Source: an uncultured Rickettsiales bacterium
GTDB taxonomy: Bacteria > Pseudomonadota > Alphaproteobacteria > Rickettsiales > UBA1997
DNA length: 5,291 nucleotides
NCBI GenBank assembly: GCA_951800555.1
Contig: CATOJU010000081.1
Span: 1 to 5,291 of the forward strand
Reading direction: 5' to 3'
Positions 1 through 5,291 of this stretch are shown here, piece by piece; position 1 is the first letter of the stretch, and every line of letters starts with the position of its first letter. A program made the position numbers and the translations under genes. The notes beneath the pieces were generated by a model that did not search any database, had not been told where the DNA came from, and saw only the letters and a list, made by a program, of their open reading frames with translations.

Positions 1-2817
1 TTCTAAATTAAATATAGCTTCTTCTATACATTTTTTTTCTTCTTTCAACTTTTCTAAATCTTGAGTTTTTTCGTTTAATATATTATAAACGTTTTTTAAA
101 TATTCCATCTCATTTTGCACTTCTTTTATAATTTTTATTTCTAAAAGTGATATTTTTTTTATTAAAGATTCATATTTTTTTATTTCTCCTTGGGAATTTT
201 GTTTATTATTTTTTATTTTTTCATATTTTTTTACTATAGATTTTTCAATTTTTTTTACTACTTCTGCAAATTTATTACTCATTACTAAATAGTTGTTTTT
301 ATTTTCATTAAAGATTTGACAACTTAATTCCAAAATATTATTAGATAATTTTATTATTTCTTTATCTTTTTCACAATTTTTTAATTGGCCAATATCATTC
401 AGCAATTTTGAAAAATCCTCATATATATTATTATTAGCAAAATTAACAACAAAAATTTTTGAAGATAAATTACAATTTCCAATTGTCTGTTCTACAGCTT
501 TAAATTCAGTTACATTTAAACTATTTTTCATATCTTCTGATAATTTATCATATCTGTCATCTAATTCAATTTTACCTTGTATATTTGTACATTGATAATC
601 AAATTCCTCGCCAGTGTTAAATAAAACTATTTTACCATTACAAATAATTAATTGTACATTATGGCCATTTGAAGAAAAGTTATAAAAATATATTTTTTCT
701 TTATTTTCTATACTTTCATAAAAAGTATTTACTATACCATTGCAAAAATCATTTTTATGGTTAACTTTTACAGAAAAATCTCTATTATTTTCATTAAGTT
801 TAATTTGGGAATATTCTAAATAAGAAAGAATATCATCAAATCCATCAGGATTTTCATAACTATTTAAAATATTATTAACTTCTTTTTCAAGATCTTGAAT
901 TTTACAATTATCGAATTTTATATATCTATTCTCATCAATTACTGCTTTAATTAATTCATTACCCTCATTTTCTTCTTTAGTACCTTCTTTATAATAGGTA
1001 ATATTTTCTTCTTCTATTTTAGAATTTTTTACCTTTTTATATACTATATCATTATTACCAATCTTAAATGCTTTATCTGTGATGGATAATAATTTACCAC
1101 TATCATTATCATAATTAAATGTTCTATTAACTAAAACTTGATTCTTTCCTTGAAATTCTTTAATTTCTTTCCCAGAATATTCTTCAAAATATTTTCTAAC
1201 ATCTTTAATTCCCTTTATAAAATATTTTACTTCATTCCCATTATTATATTCCTCAATTTGAAAATCTTTCAAATTTTCATTTCTGATTTGTTCTAAATAT
1301 TTTTTATCAATTTTATTTAATGTATCATTGATTATATCCAAATATGGATTTTCAGCCGTAATCAAAACTTTTAATAATTTTTTATTAATATCTAAACTAT
1401 AATCACCTTTGCAGTTAATACTATTATTTATATTTTCCAGTGTATAATTAACTATAGTTCTAACTAAATCTTTATTCATGGTTACTAGAGCTTGATTTAA
1501 AAACTTTTCTATAATATTATTCATTGTAAAACTATTATTTAAATAATCTTTATTAAAGTATTTTTTGAATAAATCATTCTCTTTATTTAATATAAAATTA
1601 TATAATAATGTTTCTCTATTCCGTTTTTTTATTATTTTGAAATTTGTTTCTTTCTGTTTGATTAAAAAGCCAATAGCTTCTCTATTATCAGACGAAATAG
1701 CTAAATCTAATGGTGTATTATCATCTTTGTTTTTGGCATTTATATATTTTTCTTTGTTTTTAATTTTATTAAATAGAGTCTTTAGTATTCTAGTAGTTGA
1801 TATATTATTAAGTATCCTATCTGAAATTTTATTTTTATACATTTCACATATATTATGGAACAAATTATTTTCGTAATCAGACATATTATTAACTATAATT
1901 AAGTCTTCATCTATATTGTTTTTTGATTCTGGATAATTTTTAATTAAATATTCAAGTAAATCTCGAAATTCCCTTGAATTAAATTTAAGACAACAACAAA
2001 TAAGTTCAGAAATCGTAGTAATATATTCTCTTTTATAATTATATTTTTTACCTGAAAAACTTATTCTACGAATTGTAAATTCATTTCTTTTTTGAGTTAA
2101 ATCCAATTCTATATTTTTATTTTCAAATAAAATATGAATCATTTGTATAAAATTATTATTTTCAGTAGTTTTTCTTTCTTCCATTATATCATTAATAAAA
2201 AAAAGTATCTCTTTTTCTTTTTCTCTATCTTTAAATTTGAAATTTTTATCATCTACTATATTTTTAAATAACTCAACATCACAATCTTTTATGGCTTTAA
2301 TAAATCTATTATTCTGTTTTATATTTTCCACAATTTCATCATTATTAAGATTTGAGATATCAAAATATAAAAGTTTACCCAGAATTTCTTTATTTTTATC
2401 ATTTTTTAAATCTATTTTTTTAGTGTCAAGTAAATAATCAACTATTTCAATATTATCATTTTTTATAGCTAAATATAATGGTGTATCACCATCATTATCT
2501 TGCATATTTATGTCAATTTTTTCATTCTCAATTATATATTTAACTACATTCATATTGTTGCTTTTACTAGCCAAATGTAAAATATTTTTTCCAAAATTAT
2601 TTTGTATACTAAAATCTATTTTTTCTTTTTTACTAAGTAAATAATCAATTATTTTAGTATCGTCATTTTTTATAGCTAAATGTAATGGTGTATCACCATC
2701 ATTATTTTGCATATTTATATAAAATTCAACATCATTTTCTATTAAATTTTTAATAGAATCTAAATTTTTATTTTTAATAGCATCAAATAATGCTTTTTTA
2801 TTTTTATCTTCAGTCAT
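1..2817 (-). CDS. Large ankyrin-repeat protein with possible cysteine-peptidase-like module, 3' end outside window
   Basis: Read from ATG at 2817, this frame stays open for 939 codons to the left edge with no stop, so the C-terminus is missing. The start is supported by AGGAG five bases upstream. Residues about 6-140 form four ankyrin repeats; two carry the hallmark DGDTPLHLA / DGDTPLYLA, and one carries the weaker GKNILHLA. A lone fifth repeat (DDNTPLDLA) lies near residues 353-387. Residues about 140-350 and 390-690 match nothing I recognise. Near 690-800, H719, N734 (in LFNTGE), Q777 and C782 (in EQTIGNC) have the order of a CE-clan cysteine peptidase; this is inference. Residues about 845-939 are Lys/Glu-rich and look like a coiled coil. 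I see no signal peptide and no membrane segment. Ankyrin repeats bind proteins, so a partner-binding or effector-like role is plausible but unproven. The protein contains no tryptophan. Its ribosome site lies 15 bases from a hydrolase remnant, so its promoter must lie in or before that remnant. Confidence 0.9.
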   Translation of the reverse strand, partial: MTEDKNKKALFDAIKNKNLDSIKNLIENDVEFYINMQNNDGDTPLHLAIKNDDTKIIDYLLSKKEKIDFSIQNNFGKNILHLASKSNNMNVVKYIIENEKIDINMQDNDGDTPLYLAIKNDNIEIVDYLLDTKKIDLKNDKNKEILGKLLYFDISNLNNDEIVENIKQNNRFIKAIKDCDVELFKNIVDDKNFKFKDREKEKEILFFINDIMEERKTTENNNFIQMIHILFENKNIELDLTQKRNEFTIRRISFSGKKYNYKREYITTISELICCCLKFNSREFRDLLEYLIKNYPESKNNIDEDLIIVNNMSDYENNLFHNICEMYKNKISDRILNNISTTRILKTLFNKIKNKEKYINAKNKDDNTPLDLAISSDNREAIGFLIKQKETNFKIIKKRNRETLLYNFILNKENDLFKKYFNKDYLNNSFTMNNIIEKFLNQALVTMNKDLVRTIVNYTLENINNSINCKGDYSLDINKKLLKVLITAENPYLDIINDTLNKIDKKYLEQIRNENLKDFQIEEYNNGNEVKYFIKGIKDVRKYFEEYSGKEIKEFQGKNQVLVNRTFNYDNDSGKLLSITDKAFKIGNNDIVYKKVKNSKIEEENITYYKEGTKEENEGNELIKAVIDENRYIKFDNCKIQDLEKEVNNILNSYENPDGFDDILSYLEYSQIKLNENNRDFSVKVNHKNDFCNGIVNTFYESIENKEKIYFYNFSSNGHNVQLIICNGKIVLFNTGEEFDYQCTNIQGKIELDDRYDKLSEDMKNSLNVTEFKAVEQTIGNCNLSSKIFVVNFANNNIYEDFSKLLNDIGQLKNCEKDKEIIKLSNNILELSCQIFNENKNNYLVMSNKFAEVVKKIEKSIVKKYEKIKNNKQNSQGEIKKYESLIKKISLLEIKIIKEVQNEMEYLKNVYNILNEKTQDLEKLKEEKKCIEEAIFNLE
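1700..1742 (-). repeat. Diverged third copy of the ankyrin consensus DNA segment
   Basis: This segment of the ankyrin gene encodes the isolated fifth repeat (NKDDNTPLDLAI, around residues 363-374). Its DNA still resembles the cores of the two N-terminal copies, sharing the GCTAAAT-taatggtgtat block on the plus strand, but has diverged more. It suggests the lone internal repeat descends from the same unit rather than being a chance match. Confidence 0.6.
2428..2511 (-). repeat. Internal direct repeat, copy B (ankyrin repeat 4 side)
   Basis: This 84-base segment matches 2635-2718 with 7 mismatches. The 56-base core (2456-2511) has only 2 mismatches. The offset is 207 bases, exactly 69 codons, or two ankyrin repeats. 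It covers the DGDTPLYLA motif and the following helix pair ending in VDYLL. Confidence 0.9.
2635..2718 (-). repeat. Internal direct repeat, copy A (ankyrin repeat 2 side)
   Basis: This is the partner of 2428-2511, encoding the DGDTPLHLA motif and the following helix pair ending in IDYLL. Because the near-identity extends to DNA and the period is a two-repeat unit, it looks like a fairly recent in-frame duplication of a 69-residue block. It is also a substrate for future expansion or loss by recombination. Confidence 0.9.
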
Positions 2818-2822
2818 AAAAA

Positions 2823-2827
2823 CTCCT
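2823..2827 (-). promoter_or_regulatory. Ribosome binding site of the ankyrin gene
   Basis: AGGAG on the minus strand, five T bases before ATG at 2817. It fixes the start of the ankyrin gene. The same ATTAGGAGTTTT context precedes the hydrolase remnant, so the two genes share a typical leader for this genome. Confidence 0.9.
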
Positions 2828-2832
2828 AATAT

Positions 2833-3599
2833 TTATTTATAATAAATTGCTCCTTCTTTATATAGATCATAGGGCAATTTTTCAATAGCTTCATTACTAA
2901 AATCCATTTTCTCCGCTAATCTAGATTTTCCAGTATTAACTTCTTCAGCTCTAGCTTCAACGGCCTTTTGTAATCTTTCCTGAACTGTGTTTAATTAACT
3001 ATCATTATAGCTATTTCTCCTAACTCTTCCAGAGTTAAACATACTTAATGTAGCGATTACCTTTAATTTTTTATCTGATTGTGATGGTTTTAAAGTATAA
3101 CCACCCCCACATATTCCTAAAATACCAATTTTATTAGTGTCAACACCAGAATATGTTGAAATATAATCTATCATACCGCGAATATCTTCTTTTCTATAAA
3201 AGGTTTATATGTATATCCAGGTTTTCCTCCACTGGCACCCTGATAGGATGTATCAGCTACCAATGTAATATAACCATTTTTTGCTAATTTTTGAACATAA
3301 AGCCTTGTTACCTGTTCTTTAACTCCACCATTTGGATAGGCTAAAACAATAGCTGGATATTTTTTATTTTCATTAAAATTAGCTGGTAAATAAATATTTG
3401 CTGCTATTTTTATATTATGTAGTTTATAACTAACAGCTTTTATGTTAACTTTACCAACTTCATTCGATGTTATAGCTCCTTTATAAACTAGACCAAATTG
3501 ATTTTTTCGTTTTCCTCCTTTTGCTATTACTTTTCCTTCAAAAAATAGTGTTATTATTAAACTTAATATAGTTAAGATTGTTTTTATTTTTGTATTCAC
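2833..3599 (-). pseudogene. Decayed exported alpha/beta hydrolase (dienelactone-hydrolase-like), frameshifted and truncated
   Basis: The frame opens at GTG 3599 (AGGAG six bases upstream; the ATG at 3601 is followed at once by TGA). Residues 1-26 look like a signal peptide: Lys-containing start, hydrophobic ILTILSLIITLFF, likely cleavage near VIA, so the ancestor was probably exported. YPAIVLAYPNGGVKEQ and DTSYQGASGGKPG are typical of the alpha/beta hydrolase core. After PFIEK the frame is lost: one A appears to be missing in the A-run at 3190-3193, and the original frame ends at TGA 3171. Shifting frame recovers EDIRGMIDYI, then ILGICGGGY with the nucleophile-elbow Cys at 3109-3111, then the family-like TLSMFNSGRVRRN. 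A TAA at 2995-2997 interrupts where relatives usually have Gln (SQLNTVQERLQ), and the frame ends at TAA 2833-2835 after LPYDLYKEGAIYYK. About 256 codons remain of an expected 320-350 (from memory of the family), so the segment with the catalytic Asp and His is missing. The substrate is unknown. Confidence 0.87.
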
Positions 3600-3605
3600 A
3601 TAAAA

Positions 3606-3610
3606 CTCCT
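3606..3610 (-). promoter_or_regulatory. Ribosome binding site of the hydrolase remnant
   Basis: AGGAG on the minus strand, six bases before GTG at 3599. It decides for the GTG start, because the nearby ATG at 3601 runs straight into TGA. Translation start signals are intact although the gene body is broken, so a truncated exported peptide of about 142 residues could still be made. Confidence 0.8.
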
Positions 3611-3735
3611 AATTAATTAATAAAAAAATATTATTAAGACAATTTTAGTATTAAAAAATAAAAAGTCTAGATATAATGTATAAATTTTTTTAGCCTTGAA
3701 TAAGGTTAACAGAATCCAAATTTTTAATTAGTTAC

Positions 3736-3764
3736 TTGACTTTTACAAAAATAATATTTATTAT
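3736..3764 (+). promoter_or_regulatory. Sigma-70-type promoter of tRNA-Ser
   Basis: TTGACT at 3736-3741 and TATTAT at 3759-3764 are separated by exactly 17 bases. Both boxes differ from consensus at one position. Transcription would start near 3771, about ten bases before the tRNA 5' end at 3781, which fits a strong stable-RNA promoter. The spacer is A/T-only apart from one C. Confidence 0.85.
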
Positions 3765-3780
3765 ATTTTTATAAATCGAT

Positions 3781-3870
3781 GGATAGGTGGCAGAGTGGTC
3801 GAATGCTCCAGTCTTGAAAACTGGCGAAGGTGCAAGCTTTCCGGGGGTTCGAATCCCTCCCTATCCGCCA
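3781..3870 (+). tRNA. tRNA-Ser (anticodon UGA), CCA encoded
   Basis: The acceptor stem GGATAGG (3781-3787) pairs with CCTATCC (3860-3866), followed by discriminator G and encoded CCA (3868-3870). The anticodon arm is CCAGT / ACTGG (3808-3812 and 3820-3824) around loop CTTGAAA, giving anticodon TGA at 3815-3817, which reads UCA serine codons and probably other UCN codons. The long variable arm (GAAGG / CTTTC) is the class II hallmark of serine tRNAs. The T-arm is GGGGG / CCCTC around TTCGAAT. All stems pair, so it looks functional. It is the only plus-strand gene here and is followed by no clear terminator hairpin. Confidence 0.98.
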
Positions 3871-3922
3871 TTCATTTGTTAAAAATAAATTTTTATCACA
3901 ATTTAAATAAAAAAATAATATA

Positions 3923-5291
3923 TTAATCTTTTTCTTGCTCTTTTTTTTCTTCAATATTATTGAATTCATCTAAAGTATTACTTAAAGTATTAAAAAAAGA
4001 TTTTTCTTCTTTAATTTTGCATTTTTTAATATATACAATTTTCATATATTTTAAAGTATTAAATTGCATCGTTATTTCACTTAATATTTTTTTTTCTCTT
4101 GGATACATATCAGTAAGAATTTGATTATTGAATTTTAAAAAATCATTATTTGGAAATATCGCATTTAATATCTTAGATAAATTAGATTTAAATTCATCCG
4201 ACGCATCTTCTGAATTTAAAAAAGACACTATTCTTTTACCTATATTTTTTTCAACTTTCATAATTTCTTCTTTTTGAAAAATTATATTTTTAAAATTAAG
4301 TTCTTCTCCTTGAAATAAATTAAGTTTTTCTCTATTTTTAATTTTAAAATTATAACTTTTTCCGTTAATTTTATATGTTTTATAGCTTCCTTTAACTTCT
4401 GAATAAATTTCTACCATAGTATTTTTTACTTCTTCTATTGTTGGTCTATTCTCTGGCTCAAATGCTATCATATTTCCAATTAAAGATAATAATTTAATTT
4501 TTATTTCATCGGATGCTAATAATTTTATTTCTTGCATTAATTTTTTATTTCCAATTATTCTAAATAATTCGTTTAATAAATAAAAATTATAATTTACATA
4601 GTCAAAATAATTATTATTAGTAAAATTAATATAATTTTTTGTACCTTTACTGTTAGCAAACATATAAAAAAACATTACACCTAAAGAATATATATCTATT
4701 TTATCAGATGTTTCAATATATTCTCTAGAATATAATTCTGGCGCAATATATCCTATAGATCCTTTAAAAATACTTTTAAAAAAGCCTATTTTTTCCATAA
4801 AACTAAAATCTCCTATTTTTGGGTTTCCTTTGCTATTTATAAATATATTTTCTGGTTTTATATCATAATGTGCAATTCCGTTTCTATGTAAATAATATAA
4901 ATTTAAAACAAGTTTAAAAGCAATTGGAAACATACTACTATAATCATAATCAACAATATTATTGATTAATTTATATAAAGTTTGATTTTCCATATATTTA
5001 AAATATTGAATTACAAATTCACAACCTTTAATATTAATTTTATCAACACCTAAAGATTTTAATGACCCGTTAATTCCATCTAAATCACAATTTTGTTTCT
5101 TAATATCATTAAATAAAGAACTGGAATCTCTTGCAAGACTACTTTCGCTGCAGTAAACTTTAACAGCTATTTTATTATTGATTAAAAAAATTCTTGCCTC
5201 ACCACCTTTATCTAAATACTTTATATTATTATAATTTATGTTATAACCTTTACTATTAATTTTATTAACTAATGCTTTAATTATAAAATCA
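3923..5291 (-). CDS. Hanks-type serine/threonine protein kinase with C-terminal extension, 5' end outside window
   Basis: The frame ends at TAA 3923 and is open to the right edge, giving 455 visible residues; the true start lies outside. The ATG at 4993 lacks a ribosome site and would remove the whole N-lobe. In visible-residue numbering, the glycine-rich loop is LDKGGEARIF (26-35), the ATP-anchoring Lys is K44 in IAVKVY, and the catalytic loop is HYDIKPEN (141-148) with D143, K145 and N148. The metal-binding motif is GDFS (160-163) instead of DFG, APE is at 183-185, DIYSLG at 199-204, and the late conserved Arg is R282 in PENRPT. These residues suggest an active cytoplasmic kinase phosphorylating Ser/Thr, but no clear helix-C Glu is visible. 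HYD instead of HRD makes it a non-RD kinase, so activation-loop phosphorylation may not be needed. Residues about 300-455 are a Lys/Glu/Asn-rich extension I do not recognise, with no membrane segment. It converges on the tRNA; substrates are unknown. Confidence 0.93.
   Translation of the reverse strand, partial: DFIIKALVNKINSKGYNINYNNIKYLDKGGEARIFLINNKIAVKVYCSESSLARDSSSLFNDIKKQNCDLDGINGSLKSLGVDKINIKGCEFVIQYFKYMENQTLYKLINNIVDYDYSSMFPIAFKLVLNLYYLHRNGIAHYDIKPENIFINSKGNPKIGDFSFMEKIGFFKSIFKGSIGYIAPELYSREYIETSDKIDIYSLGVMFFYMFANSKGTKNYINFTNNNYFDYVNYNFYLLNELFRIIGNKKLMQEIKLLASDEIKIKLLSLIGNMIAFEPENRPTIEEVKNTMVEIYSEVKGSYKTYKINGKSYNFKIKNREKLNLFQGEELNFKNIIFQKEEIMKVEKNIGKRIVSFLNSEDASDEFKSNLSKILNAIFPNNDFLKFNNQILTDMYPREKKILSEITMQFNTLKYMKIVYIKKCKIKEEKSFFNTLSNTLDEFNNIEEKKEQEKD

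Noticed and set aside
1565..1876. Plus-strand open frame of 103 codons, Phe/Leu/Ile-rich and membrane-like.
   Set aside because: It lies wholly opposite the long ankyrin frame and has no ribosome site. Its hydrophobic look is the reverse complement of Asn/Lys-rich codons.
2237..2437. Plus-strand open frame of 66 codons.
   Set aside because: It is a shadow of the ankyrin repeats on the minus strand, with no ribosome site and no family resemblance.
3692..3707. Small hairpin AGCCTT-GAAT-AAGGTT between hydrolase and tRNA.
   Set aside because: It has six pairs including a G-T, and the T-run lies before it rather than after it on the plus strand. It does not fit a terminator on either strand.
3851..3870. 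Duplication of the tRNA 3' end as an att site of an integrated element.
   Set aside because: I found no second copy of the tRNA 3' sequence in the window; an element boundary outside it cannot be excluded.
3881..3894. AAAAAT-AA-ATTTTT inverted repeat after the tRNA as a terminator.
   Set aside because: It is an A/T-only stem with a two-base loop, expected by chance at this composition and not stable.
3769..3969. Minus-strand open frame of 66 codons containing GRDSNPRKACTF.
   Set aside because: This is the well-known false translation of the antisense of tRNA-Ser; it also overlaps the kinase 3' end.
1..5291. Mycoplasma-type genetic code (TGA read as Trp).
   Set aside because: The long frames contain neither TGG nor in-frame TGA, and the one relevant TGA (3171) ends a frame that homology shows has already shifted.

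Overview
The window is extremely AT-rich. Sample stretches of the two large genes are only about 20-25% GC. Its proteins are loaded with Asn, Lys and Ile, and genes start after AGGAG plus 5-6 T/A-rich bases. Together with ankyrin-repeat and eukaryotic-like kinase genes, this looks most like a low-GC host-associated bacterium, and Brachyspira is my first guess. That is an inference: no single marker here proves the genus.

Layout: (1) 1-2817, minus strand, a very long ankyrin-repeat gene, open for 939 codons and still open at the left window edge. It has four N-terminal ankyrin repeats, a lone fifth repeat further in, a possible His/Asn/Gln/Cys catalytic module near residues 690-800 and a C-terminal coiled coil. 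(2) 2833-3599, minus strand, the decayed remnant of an exported alpha/beta hydrolase of the dienelactone-hydrolase-like type. It carries a frameshift, an internal stop and a lost 3' end; the ankyrin gene begins 15 bases past its last stop. (3) 3600-3735, a short spacer in which I see no gene and no convincing promoter for the hydrolase. (4) 3736-3870, plus strand, a strong sigma-70-type promoter and an intact tRNA-Ser(UGA) with encoded CCA. (5) 3923-5291, minus strand, a Hanks-type Ser/Thr protein kinase whose true start lies beyond the right edge, followed by an unrecognised C-terminal extension of about 155 residues.

The tRNA is the only plus-strand gene. It is divergent from the hydrolase remnant and convergent with the kinase. 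There is no evidence that the kinase and ankyrin genes form one operon, because the tRNA unit and the spacer separate them. What links them is character: both are very AT-rich, tryptophan-free and eukaryotic-like, and they lie on either side of a tRNA and a decaying housekeeping-type gene. This fits an accessory region in which the ankyrin gene replaced the end of an older hydrolase gene. The most interesting candidate is the possible peptidase/transferase module hidden in the ankyrin protein.
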